From: a virus
Length of the DNA: 32,135 nt
Reading direction: 5' to 3' (one strand)
IMG/VR virus record: IMGVR_UViG_3300020463_000076
Coordinates: 1-32,135 of that record
The notes beneath the pieces were generated by a model. The model had not been told where the DNA came from. It worked only from the letters and a program-made list of their open reading frames with translations, and made no database searches. Shown here one piece after another: positions 22,673-30,663 of this stretch. The position numbers were made by a program, and so were the translations under genes. How positions within the stretch are numbered: position 1 is the stretch's first letter; each line of letters starts with the position of its first letter.

Positions 22673-23761
22673 TTAAAGCCCTGCTAGGCGTTTTAGGTCA
22701 ATAACGTTGCTATCAGCATCGTTAGTGGCTTTGTCGACAACCTTTGCAGTTTTATTACCAGTTTGTTCAGTTAAACTTGCAGCCTTTTTAGTTGCTTTGG
22801 TTTCGCTGATTACTGCTGGCAAATATTTTTCAAAAGCGTTCTTCAATCGAGATGTCTGAACGTTTTCAAGTAAGTTAGTCATAATTTCTCTCTTCTCATC
22901 ATTAAGAGGAGATAGAAGCTCATCCAATGTAGCATCACGCTCATTGGCTTCCCTTATAACTTTTATTTCGTTATTTTTGCTCTCAACAAGTGCTTTCGCC
23001 TTGTCTTGAACCTTGATGGCTTCTGCCAACTGTTTATCTTGTTTAGCAATTTTTGCATTTAGTTTACGTACTTCTTCATTTTCATTTAAATGTGTAGCAC
23101 CAAACTCTGTTGCATATGCTTCAAAGATTCGACGACCAAAATTGTTCTCACGAGCAATTTTAATGTCTTCTTTAAGTTGACCCATTTCAGCCTTAAGATG
23201 CGTAGATACAGTTGAAGCCATCTTCTTAGCAGATTCTTTTATGAACTTGCTCTTTAGATTGTCAAGTTTATTGCGTGCTTGTGAAACAAGTTTTACTTTA
23301 GTTTCCACTAAGTCTTTCTTGTCACTTGCAAATTCCTTGATTTCTTCAGCTAAAGCACCAACAACAAATGATTCTAATTTCTCAAAACCTGTTTTTGATG
23401 TTTTACGATCCATGCGTAGTTCTTTTAACTCTTCTGAAAGTTGTTTTACTAAAAAGCCGTTAAACTTATCAGCATTTTCTTTCATCTTGTTATGAAACTT
23501 TACACGATCACCAGCTAGTGCAGTCTTCTCTTCTTGCAAAGATTTGATTTCACTGGCTAAGCCTTCTGTAACCATTTTATCTAGGGCGTCTACCATCACA
23601 GTTTTATCATGCTCATAGCGTTGTGCAAACTCCTCACGAAGTTCGGCACGCACTGTCTCCTTGGCCTCTACCATTTTTGCTTCCCATTGTTCAGCAATAG
23701 CAGTACGAGTGTCCTCATTGACGAGATCGCTATCTAATAGTGGTTTAATAGCATCTAACAT
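22673..23761 (-). CDS. gp22: Prohead core scaffold protein gp22
   Basis: A 362-aa charged, almost wholly alpha-helical protein: ALDKMVTEGLASEIKSLQEE, ADKFNGFLVKQLSEELKELR, EKLESFVVGALAEEIKEFAS and KLNAKIAKQDKQLAEAIKVQ indicate long coiled coils. Together with its place between gp21 and gp23 this identifies the T4 gp22 scaffold, around which the prohead shell assembles and which gp21 then degrades. Translation starts at ATG 23761 behind AGGAG. The C-terminus (NVIDLKRLAGL) is not acidic, unlike the core proteins upstream. T4 gp22 is about 269 aa, so this one is longer. Confidence 0.88.
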   Translation of the reverse strand: MLDAIKPLLDSDLVNEDTRTAIAEQWEAKMVEAKETVRAELREEFAQRYEHDKTVMVDALDKMVTEGLASEIKSLQEEKTALAGDRVKFHNKMKENADKFNGFLVKQLSEELKELRMDRKTSKTGFEKLESFVVGALAEEIKEFASDKKDLVETKVKLVSQARNKLDNLKSKFIKESAKKMASTVSTHLKAEMGQLKEDIKIARENNFGRRIFEAYATEFGATHLNENEEVRKLNAKIAKQDKQLAEAIKVQDKAKALVESKNNEIKVIREANERDATLDELLSPLNDEKREIMTNLLENVQTSRLKNAFEKYLPAVISETKATKKAASLTEQTGNKTAKVVDKATNDADSNVIDLKRLAGL

Positions 23762-23770
23762 GCGATTCTC

Positions 23771-24400
23771 CTAAATTTTTAGGTCTCTGATAAGACGAGA
23801 AACTTCGTCTTTCAGGTACTTTTGTATTTTGCCGTCTTTCCCAGACTCACGAGCCATTTCTAAAATGTGATGTCCATGTTTCATGTTCATCAGTCCTTCA
23901 TAAATTGCTTTTGGATAAGCATTTGGAGCACTGGGTTGTGCGACCACGTCTACAGTTACTATTTCAAAGTCACTGACACGTCCGTTATGTGGATCAACGT
24001 TACCTGAACCACGACTCGATACGCCCAATCTCACACCGGACTGAAGCATAGTTTTCACTAGCTCGCCCATCGGAGTTGGGAGAATTTTTAGTTTTCCATA
24101 ACCATTAGGCCCGTCCATCCACATGTTTTCAATCATGTGGCACACACGGTCTAAATTAATTTTAAGGTCATCTGGATGATCTACTTCGCCAAGAACACTA
24201 TTACCTTCTTTAATTTGCTCATTAAGTGTTTCGACTGCTTCTGCAATCTGACTCACTGGGTATACACGTTCGTTGGCATTTTTTACGTCACCTTGTATGC
24301 AGATGCCCTCCATATAGAGATTCTTACCATCTTTGCCCTCAACGATTTGCATCTTTGCAGCTTCAAAAGTAAGATCTTCTCTAAGGTATAGCTGTCCCAT
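23771..24400 (-). CDS. gp21: Prohead core protease gp21
   Basis: A 209-aa serine protease of the T4 gp21 family. Visible motifs are GEVDHPDDL (His75) and GVSSRGSG (Ser128/129), the expected catalytic His and Ser, followed by VTVDVVAQPSAPNAYPKAIY (149-167), which contains a conserved Asp. It cleaves scaffold, core and capsid proteins at (L/I)xE sites during head maturation. The start MGQLYLREDLTFEAAKMQIV is supported by T4-like gene order; the ribosome binding site is weak. It sits between the gp67-like gene and gp22. Confidence 0.92.
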   Translation of the reverse strand: MGQLYLREDLTFEAAKMQIVEGKDGKNLYMEGICIQGDVKNANERVYPVSQIAEAVETLNEQIKEGNSVLGEVDHPDDLKINLDRVCHMIENMWMDGPNGYGKLKILPTPMGELVKTMLQSGVRLGVSSRGSGNVDPHNGRVSDFEIVTVDVVAQPSAPNAYPKAIYEGLMNMKHGHHILEMARESGKDGKIQKYLKDEVSRLIRDLKI

Positions 24401-24420
24401 ATACTCGGTCCTTTGCTAGA

Positions 24421-25350
24421 TTAGTCTATAACACTCTTGGTGTTAACACCAGAGGCTTGTGCTAATTCAGGCTTTGGAGCTGGCTTTACGTCTGGCTTTG
24501 TAGTTCCGTCCATGTCACCATATTTTGGTGTTGGGCGGCCTTGTGCACCTTTGTTACCATCATCAAAATCGACTGGCTTTGCATCCATTCCTTTTTGACC
24601 TGAGTTGGCAGCTACTGGACTTTTACTAGCTGGTGAAGTTGTAACCGGCTTTGGTGCTGGAACTAAATCTACAGCCTCATTAAAACCTTCTACTTCTACG
24701 TCAACATCAATTGGCTCGTCCATTTTGGCCTGCATGTCATCAATCTCGTCCTGCTCCATGTCAGTATCGCTATCAATGTCTGAGATCTCATCTTGCTCAC
24801 CTTCGATGTCGTCTGTGTTATCGTCAACCTGTGCCATTAACTCTTCGAATTCACCCATTAGTTCATCTAATTTGTCTTCGATGTCTACTACACGGTCTTC
24901 TAATTCTTCTTCGCCGTCATCATCATCAACGTCGATATCGATCATTTCGATTTCTTCTTCTTCGTCTTCCATTCTGACGCCTTCTTCTTCGGCTTCTACT
25001 TCGTCAATTAAATCGTCAACTTGTGATCCGCCAATTTCTGACTCATTTACGTCATCATCAATTTTTTGTTTGTTGTCATGTTCTGCGTCACGCTTTCCCA
25101 TCTTACCCATTTCATCATCACGACGATCTTTCATGGATTGTTTCTTACCTGACTCAGCACCGTCTTTGGCACCTAAATGCTCATCTTCGCGGTCTTTATA
25201 GCCTTGCTTTTTTTCTGTAATTTCTTCTTCAGACATAATCTCTTCATATATGTCTCTTGACTTTTCAACAACTATGTCGTGAAAAAGTGCCTTTGCATTC
25301 TTTTCGTCATCGTTGATAACGAATTCAATTAATTGCTCAAATTTGTTCAT
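24421..25350 (-). CDS. gp67: Acidic prohead core protein, gp67-like (309 aa)
   Basis: The N-terminus MNKFEQLIEFVINDDEKNAK then ALFHDIVVEKSRDIYEEIMSEEE aligns by eye with T4 gp67 (MEELIEAIKSNDLVAARKLF). The rest is extremely Asp/Glu-rich (residues about 95-225, with runs such as MEDEEEEIEMIDIDVDDDDG), then a Pro/Lys/Ala linker to the end. T4 gp67 is only about 80 aa with the same acidic tail, so this is a roughly fourfold expansion. It is probably an internal scaffold component that gp21 degrades during maturation. The exact correspondence to gp67 rather than gp68 rests on the N-terminal match. Confidence 0.75.
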   Translation of the reverse strand: MNKFEQLIEFVINDDEKNAKALFHDIVVEKSRDIYEEIMSEEEITEKKQGYKDREDEHLGAKDGAESGKKQSMKDRRDDEMGKMGKRDAEHDNKQKIDDDVNESEIGGSQVDDLIDEVEAEEEGVRMEDEEEEIEMIDIDVDDDDGEEELEDRVVDIEDKLDELMGEFEELMAQVDDNTDDIEGEQDEISDIDSDTDMEQDEIDDMQAKMDEPIDVDVEVEGFNEAVDLVPAPKPVTTSPASKSPVAANSGQKGMDAKPVDFDDGNKGAQGRPTPKYGDMDGTTKPDVKPAPKPELAQASGVNTKSVID

Positions 25351-25464
25351 GTGAAAATTTTCCTTCTAAGTATTGGGCTCAGTATAGTACTTACAAGAAA
25401 AATAAAAAACTAGTAGTTTATAGGGGTAAAAGTGGTATAAAATGAAAATTTTATTAAGATAAGT
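25351..25464 (-). promoter_or_regulatory. AT-rich 114-bp gap with a weak late-type box
   Basis: Minus-strand CTATAAACT (25424-25416) is a poor match to TATAAATA and lies about 65 bp ahead of the gp67-like ATG. The sequence TGAAAATTTT occurs twice (near 25352 and near 25443). No gene or convincing terminator is seen. Confidence 0.3.
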
Positions 25465-25686
25465 CTACAATTGCGGAGGAGGCGGAGCAAACTGTGCTTG
25501 TATCTTTTTAAGTTCTTCAGTTTTTTCGTAGTTACGCATATCATACATCTTACGCAACTTTGATATTTGCTTTAGTGTAAGTTTAGTTTTGCGTAGCTCA
25601 CCAAGCTCAGGAACACTGTTATCATCCTTTTGCTCTTGATAATCTTCGTCTGATTGATTGTGATCATAAAATTCGAATAGTTTCAT
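25465..25686 (-). CDS. Small protein between portal and gp67-like core protein (73 aa)
   Basis: Starts MKLFEFYDHNQSDEDYQEQK, continues with an acidic stretch, then a basic helix (LRKTKLTLKQISKLRKMYDM) and ends in a proline run (FAPPPPQL). The pattern, including the K-L-R-K-M helix and Pro-rich end, resembles small proteins found next to gp20 in marine T4-like phages. By position it may replace gp67 or gp68 of T4, but no sequence match was seen. There is no Shine-Dalgarno, and an ATAAATA sequence lies only five bases from the ATG, overlapping the portal stop; leaderless or coupled expression is possible. Confidence 0.6.
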   Translation of the reverse strand: MKLFEFYDHNQSDEDYQEQKDDNSVPELGELRKTKLTLKQISKLRKMYDMRNYEKTEELKKIQAQFAPPPPQL

Positions 25687-25694
25687 AATAATAT

Positions 25695-27443
25695 TTATGC
25701 CGGAGGCGCTTCTGCAGGAACATCAACATTTACATCAATTTCTTCGCCACCAGCTGCTGGATCTGCGGCTTCCTCACCGGCTACTGCGTCTCCCATTTCT
25801 ACGTCACCTTCAAAATCGCCTGGACTGACTCCAACTGTACGTAAATCACTGCCGGTTGGTTCAGTTTCAATTGGTTGCCCAGTTTCTTGTTCCCATTGTT
25901 CTGTATTCTCTTGTAGTTCGTCTTCAGTTAATCCTAAGTAACGTTTCATTAAAAAACGTTTACTCATATAAGGCAACTGCTCTAATGCACTGAATGCTTG
26001 AATTCTTGTTGTGTCTAGTTCTGCTTGTCTGTAACTCGCAAAGTTTTGTGGAGGATTAAACTTAATACTAAACAATCCACTGTCAATGTTAAAGCCTCTC
26101 CAACGCATAAACATTTTAAATTCATCATCAAGTTTAAGTACCACTTGTCTTTGCAGTCTTTCACAGTACTGATTGAATCTAAATTCTTGTATCAGTGCAG
26201 TACCAACACGCCCGTCGTTCATTGGACGATCTGAATCATCTGGACCAGTGGGCAGGTATGAACTTGGCACACGCAGTCCTCTACACATCTTGTTGTTAAA
26301 ATATTTTAAATCGTCAATTTGTCCGAGATTTTCACCACCTGGTAATGTTTCAACTTTTGATCCTCTTCCTTCTGCAGTCTGCGGAAAGAAGTAGTCTTCG
26401 TTAATACTGAGTGGATTGTACATGGTGTCCATTGTTGTAGCACCTTGTCCACCTTGTGCAGATGGAATACGTCTTTGATGTACTTCGTTTTTAACACGCT
26501 CAACAAACTGCATGGCAAGATGCGATGGCATATTACCTACATCAATGTAAAACACTCGTCTTTCAGGAGCACGTTGTACTCTGTATATCAGTATAGCATC
26601 TTCAAGCAGTTCTTTTTGCTTGAAAACTTTAAATATCATCTCCAAAACACTTTGACTAAATGGCCAGTAAAAGTCTAAACCTTCACTTAGTCCTAGGTGT
26701 ACAACATTCTTTGCATCAATTACTGTTTCATTAATAGTATGTTCAAATCTACTACCAGTGCTAGGTGTATTCGGAATGTTATAATTTGCTCCGCCGCCCA
26801 TTGCGCCGTTACCACCAGTACCATTTATCTGTCCGGTGTTGCCGGCACCATAGTCTACAGTGTTTTTGCTTGTAACACTCATGTTTTGAAAGTTTGGATT
26901 AATGTCTCTTATTACGTACTGTTCTGGCCGTTTGCCATCGTTTTCGTTAACAATTACTCGTACAACTTTAGCCATGTCAACCCAGTACATTTCAAATGTT
27001 TCTGGATCACGCACAAACACTTGGTCGCCGTATTTTAACACATTACGAAACATCTTAAACACACGTTGATCAAGTTTGTTTAATTTGGTCCACTGCTTTA
27101 ATTGTGTACGTATTATTTCTATTTCGTTGTTTGTTGGAGTATCTGTATAGGATACTTCAAATGGTGTATTGTTACTTTCATTTTCTTGTGTTGAAAATTC
27201 AGCAAGTATATCTAAACATGCATTTACTTCACTATCAGTATCCATATTCTCATACTGATTGTAGCGTTCTATTCTATTAGGGTGTCCTGTGTATACTTCA
27301 GGCAAATGACTTTGATAGTTTTTAAATCCAAATTCGCCGTTGGAACCAGTTCCGTAATTAGGTCCGCGTTGTGTTTGACCGCTTATAGGACTCAGTTGTC
27401 CGCCGGTGCTACCAACTGCTTTAAAGTATTTTTTCCAAGACAT
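25695..27443 (-). CDS. gp20: Portal vertex protein gp20
   Basis: A 582-aa portal of the T4 gp20 family. Recognisable stretches are YNQYENMDTDSEVNACLDIL then AEFSTQ (65-90), MFRNVLKYGDQVFVRDPETF (about 130-150), FYWPFSQSVLEMIFKVFKQK then ELLEDAILIYRVQRAPERRV then FYIDVGNMPSHLAMQFVERV, PSSYLPTGPDDSDRPMNDGR, and FRFNQYCERLQRQVVLKLDD. The dodecameric portal initiates prohead assembly and is the DNA entry channel. The C-terminal 50 residues are acidic and Pro/Ala-rich. It has a late box at 27473-27481; the ribosome site is weak (GGAA). Confidence 0.95.
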   Translation of the reverse strand: MSWKKYFKAVGSTGGQLSPISGQTQRGPNYGTGSNGEFGFKNYQSHLPEVYTGHPNRIERYNQYENMDTDSEVNACLDILAEFSTQENESNNTPFEVSYTDTPTNNEIEIIRTQLKQWTKLNKLDQRVFKMFRNVLKYGDQVFVRDPETFEMYWVDMAKVVRVIVNENDGKRPEQYVIRDINPNFQNMSVTSKNTVDYGAGNTGQINGTGGNGAMGGGANYNIPNTPSTGSRFEHTINETVIDAKNVVHLGLSEGLDFYWPFSQSVLEMIFKVFKQKELLEDAILIYRVQRAPERRVFYIDVGNMPSHLAMQFVERVKNEVHQRRIPSAQGGQGATTMDTMYNPLSINEDYFFPQTAEGRGSKVETLPGGENLGQIDDLKYFNNKMCRGLRVPSSYLPTGPDDSDRPMNDGRVGTALIQEFRFNQYCERLQRQVVLKLDDEFKMFMRWRGFNIDSGLFSIKFNPPQNFASYRQAELDTTRIQAFSALEQLPYMSKRFLMKRYLGLTEDELQENTEQWEQETGQPIETEPTGSDLRTVGVSPGDFEGDVEMGDAVAGEEAADPAAGGEEIDVNVDVPAEAPPA

Positions 27444-27472
27444 GTAATTTCCAATGTACTCTTTGTTATAGA

Positions 27473-27481
27473 GTATTTATC
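27473..27481 (-). promoter_or_regulatory. T4-type late promoter box for the portal-to-capsid operon
   Basis: GATAAATAC on the minus strand (27481-27473), 30 bp before the gp20 ATG. It overlaps the end region of the tape-measure-like gene and may serve all genes from gp20 to gp23. Confidence 0.7.
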
Positions 27482-27482
27482 A

Positions 27483-29753
27483 CTATGATCTAGCGGCCTG
27501 TAGTATTTTAGTATTGATTTGATTTGCACGTGATGTTTCATTTATCAACATATCAAGTCTTGCAAGTTGTGCTTCGCCAAGAGCATTCTGCATACCTCCG
27601 CCTGCGGCGGCTCCTGTTTCTATTGCCGGTGTAGCTGATTCACCGAGAGAATTGAAAAATGATGTCGTGTCACCCATACCACCTGCAATACCGCCTGCGG
27701 GACCTGCCATTGCACCTATACCTGGGCTAAGAGTTGGTAATTGGTTGTTAGGCATAATCATACCAGCAGTATCTGGTATCATAAGTTCTGGGCCTTGTTC
27801 TCCAACCATATAAAGTTCATCTTTATTTACTGGACCACCCATGGCATTTTTTTTCTTTGCTTTGTTTGCAGGTTTTTTTGTAAACAGTTCTCCAAACCAT
27901 GAGTCGTCATCAAAGTCAACCATATCCTGACCAACGCCTTCTTTACCGGCTGCATTTCCTGCTATAAGTCCCACAAGTGCACCTATACCGCCACCAATGG
28001 CAGTTCCTATTCCTGGAAGAATAAAACTTCCAATAGTAGCACCAATGGCTGCTCCGCCACCAGCGCCGAGGCCAGACGTAAGTGCAACATCACCTTTTTC
28101 TACAGTTTCTTTACCTAATCCAGCTTCTTGTCTAAGCATTTTTGCTATTTCTTCTTTTGTTTTACCTACGTATTTCATAAGGGACTGAGTACCTTCGACC
28201 ATGCCTTTTGTAAATGTTTCAATACCTGCAGCGGCCGCTGGTAACGTTGTTTGTAATGCTAGTTCATCTAATGCTTTTCCTGCTTTTATCATTGACTCTT
28301 GTGCATTTATCATCGAGTTTGTTACACCATCTGTGGTCTTTGCCGTTTGATCAACCTGTTTTGAAACTTTACCTATCTGCTCACCAAATTTGGCACCGAA
28401 TGTTAAGTTTTGTAGATCTAATATCACTGGTTCTAATGCAGTCCCCATACCACCAACTGCCATTGCAAACTTATCACCGCCCATGGATTGATATCTCGCA
28501 GCACCAGCTTCTTGCAATTTCATAAGTGCAGTGTCTCTATCGATTTGTCCAGCTTTTAATTGTGCTATAATCTGCATACCAGCAGCACCTGTGGCCTGTT
28601 GAAAGTTCTTAGCGGCGTCAGTTCCTAAGTTGTCACCAAGTGCATCTGCAAAACCTGCGGCAATAGCCGGTGCTCTTTCTTTTAATACTGATGTTACGCC
28701 TTGAATGTTTTCAACTGCGTCTTTTCCAGCAGTGCCTCCAAGTTTTGCTTGTACTTGTCTAAGAGCGGCTGATGCTCTGACATTACGCATTTGGTCGTCG
28801 AGTTCTTTCTGTTGTTCGCTTACGCTTCTGCCCGTAAGTTTTGAAAGTTCTGTTAAGTTTTTGATATAATTTTGAGAACCTTGTGCAAGTGAACGTGCAT
28901 CTCTTGCTTCGTTACGTCCTAATCTCTGTTGTAGTCCAATATAACCTGCAGTCAGTTCATTCTGTTGTTCTACTGTTACACCAAGTGCAAGTAAGCCTCT
29001 TCTAAAAGGCACCATTTCTTTACTGGTACTTGCTAGTGTTTTGGCGGCATCTGCACTGTTACCTAGTGCAAACACTAAGTCAGGTGCAGTTTTATTAATT
29101 ACGCCTGCAAATGTACTAAAACTTAATCCAGCATCAATGGCTTGATTTGCTAGTCCTCTTAGTCCGTCAGCACCTAATGCTCCAACTTGTCCTGCTTGTC
29201 TATAAGCCTTACTTGCACGTTCAAGTTCTGCAGTTAGCATAGGCCCAACTGTGTTGATTATATTACCGGCTGCTTCTGCTAAGGCCGCAGTAATCTTACC
29301 AGCGGCACTGACCAATCCACCAATTGCTCCACCAACAACTGGAATACTACTCAATGCATCGCCAAGTGCATCAACTACTCCACCGGTTAGTGACCCTGCT
29401 TTCTTAATTGTATCACCAGTAAGTTTGATTGCTGGATTTAGACTGGTAAAACTTTCTCTGTTTTCTCTTATGTCGGATGCGGCTTCGCCGAATCTAACCG
29501 CTAAATCTGCACTTCTACGTGCAAGATTGCTTACACTACCAGCAAATCGGCCTACACCTTTAGCGCCTTTGTTAACTTCTGCAGTTTGTAACTTTTCTGC
29601 ATCAGACTGTGCTTTTGATGACTTGGATGCATTCATTAAGGCTCTATTGACTTTTTCTACTTCCTTAGGGTCAATGGTCTTGCCTTGGGCAATGGTTTGA
29701 TTCAGAGCTTGAACTGCTCTGGTAAGTTCTTCGATGGTTTGATCGTCTGCCAT
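27483..29753 (-). CDS. Tail tape-measure-like protein (756 aa)
   Basis: The C-terminal segment NAMGGPVNKDELYMVGEQGP then ELMIPDTAGMIMPNN (about residues 650-690) is the motif typical of phage tail tape-measure proteins (Gly-rich start, YxVGExGPE, P-x-x-G-x-I-x-x-N). Two Gly/Ala-rich hydrophobic regions, at about 110-180 (SSIPVVGGAIGGLVSAAGKI) and about 555-605 (GSFILPGIGTAIGGGIGALV), separated by helices, also fit. Tape measures set tail length and occupy the tail lumen. A T4-type gp29 is not recognised in this window. The start ATG at 29753 has no good Shine-Dalgarno. A late box lies at 29798-29806 and gp26 is divergent. Confidence 0.68.
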   Translation of the reverse strand: MADDQTIEELTRAVQALNQTIAQGKTIDPKEVEKVNRALMNASKSSKAQSDAEKLQTAEVNKGAKGVGRFAGSVSNLARRSADLAVRFGEAASDIRENRESFTSLNPAIKLTGDTIKKAGSLTGGVVDALGDALSSIPVVGGAIGGLVSAAGKITAALAEAAGNIINTVGPMLTAELERASKAYRQAGQVGALGADGLRGLANQAIDAGLSFSTFAGVINKTAPDLVFALGNSADAAKTLASTSKEMVPFRRGLLALGVTVEQQNELTAGYIGLQQRLGRNEARDARSLAQGSQNYIKNLTELSKLTGRSVSEQQKELDDQMRNVRASAALRQVQAKLGGTAGKDAVENIQGVTSVLKERAPAIAAGFADALGDNLGTDAAKNFQQATGAAGMQIIAQLKAGQIDRDTALMKLQEAGAARYQSMGGDKFAMAVGGMGTALEPVILDLQNLTFGAKFGEQIGKVSKQVDQTAKTTDGVTNSMINAQESMIKAGKALDELALQTTLPAAAAGIETFTKGMVEGTQSLMKYVGKTKEEIAKMLRQEAGLGKETVEKGDVALTSGLGAGGGAAIGATIGSFILPGIGTAIGGGIGALVGLIAGNAAGKEGVGQDMVDFDDDSWFGELFTKKPANKAKKKNAMGGPVNKDELYMVGEQGPELMIPDTAGMIMPNNQLPTLSPGIGAMAGPAGGIAGGMGDTTSFFNSLGESATPAIETGAAAGGGMQNALGEAQLARLDMLINETSRANQINTKILQAARS

Positions 29754-29778
29754 TAATTAAAAGCCCGTTTTTTAGCCG

Positions 29779-29786
29779 TATAAGTA
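29779..29786 (+). promoter_or_regulatory. Late-type box for the gp26 operon
   Basis: TATAAGTA on the plus strand, 7 of 8 matches to TATAAATA, 31 bp ahead of the gp26 ATG with AGGA between. It interleaves with the opposite-strand box at 29798-29806. Confidence 0.5.
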
Positions 29787-29797
29787 CAATGTTAACT

Positions 29798-29806
29798 GTA
29801 TTTATG
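29798..29806 (-). promoter_or_regulatory. T4-type late promoter box for the tape-measure-like gene
   Basis: CATAAATAC on the minus strand (29806-29798), followed by AGT, 44 bp upstream of the ATG at 29753. Confidence 0.65.
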
Positions 29807-29817
29807 TAGGAAAAAAC

Positions 29818-30663
29818 ATGGAAGTAAAACAAGAGAATCCACTTGCTAAACATTTTAGGCAACCAGCAATCTATATTAAGTTGCCCAGTGATGGTGCATA
29901 CTATGATGAATCAGTCGTTGACATGCCAGAAAATGGTGAATTGCCAGTGTATCCAATGACTGCCCTTGATGAGATTCAATATAGAACTGCTGATGCATTG
30001 TTTAACGGCGCCGCAGTAGCAAATGTAATAACAAGTTGTATTCCGGCATTTAAGGACCCGTGGCAGATAAGCACTGCTGATTTAGACACATTGTTAATAT
30101 CAATTCGCATGGCAAGTTATGGTCATGAGATGGACTTTACAAGTACTTGTCCAAAATGCGAAGAAATTAGTGACTTTGGAATTGATCTAAGAACAATTCT
30201 CGAAAGTGTTTCTATGCCAGATTATAGTACGCCTGTTGTCAATGGAGACGTTAGTATTCATTTTAAACCATTAAGTTACAAAGAACAAAATGATAACAAC
30301 TTAGTACAATTTCAAGATCAAAAAATGCTCGAATCACTTCCGCAAAGTGATTTGCCAGAAGAGGAAAAACTACAAAAAATACAAGAAGCATTTACCAATA
30401 TAAGTGTATTAACACTAAATGCTATTGCTGATAGCATAGCAATGATCAAAGCTGGCGATGATATAGTGGTTGATAAAACGCATATCAAAGAATATTTGCA
30501 AAACTGTGATAACAAACACTTTGATAAAATACGTAAGAAAATTGAGTACATCAAAGAAGTCAGTGAAATAAAACCATTACATATTACTTGTGATAAATGC
30601 CAACACAAATACGAAACGCCGTTTACACTAAATGTTGCAAATTTTTTCGCATCAGGCTCTTAA
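29818..30663 (+). CDS. gp26: Baseplate hub protein gp26, T4_baseplate family
   Basis: A 281-aa protein beginning MEVKQENPLAKHFRQPAIYI then KLPSDGAYYDE, with PVYPMTALDEIQYRTADALF then NGAAVANVITSCIPAFKDPW, a pattern of the gp26/gp51-type baseplate hub family. Two CxxC pairs, CPKC (111-114) and CDKC (258-261), could together bind zinc. gp26 helps assemble the central hub of the baseplate. Two slippery heptamers occur six codons before its stop, and the next ORF is open in the -1 frame (see the frameshift site). ATG 29818 follows AGGAAAAAAC. The T4 homologue is shorter (about 208 aa) and lacks a visible second reading frame extension. Confidence 0.72.
   Translation: MEVKQENPLAKHFRQPAIYIKLPSDGAYYDESVVDMPENGELPVYPMTALDEIQYRTADALFNGAAVANVITSCIPAFKDPWQISTADLDTLLISIRMASYGHEMDFTSTCPKCEEISDFGIDLRTILESVSMPDYSTPVVNGDVSIHFKPLSYKEQNDNNLVQFQDQKMLESLPQSDLPEEEKLQKIQEAFTNISVLTLNAIADSIAMIKAGDDIVVDKTHIKEYLQNCDNKHFDKIRKKIEYIKEVSEIKPLHITCDKCQHKYETPFTLNVANFFASGS

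Noticed and set aside
24605-25201. 198-codon plus-strand open frame rich in Ser
   Set aside because: Complement of the Asp/Glu-rich core protein; the serine runs are a shadow of GAY/GAR codons.
25692-25698. ATAAATA as a late promoter for the 73-aa gene
   Set aside because: Only five bases separate it from the ATG and it overlaps the portal stop codon (GCATAA), so it may be coincidental.
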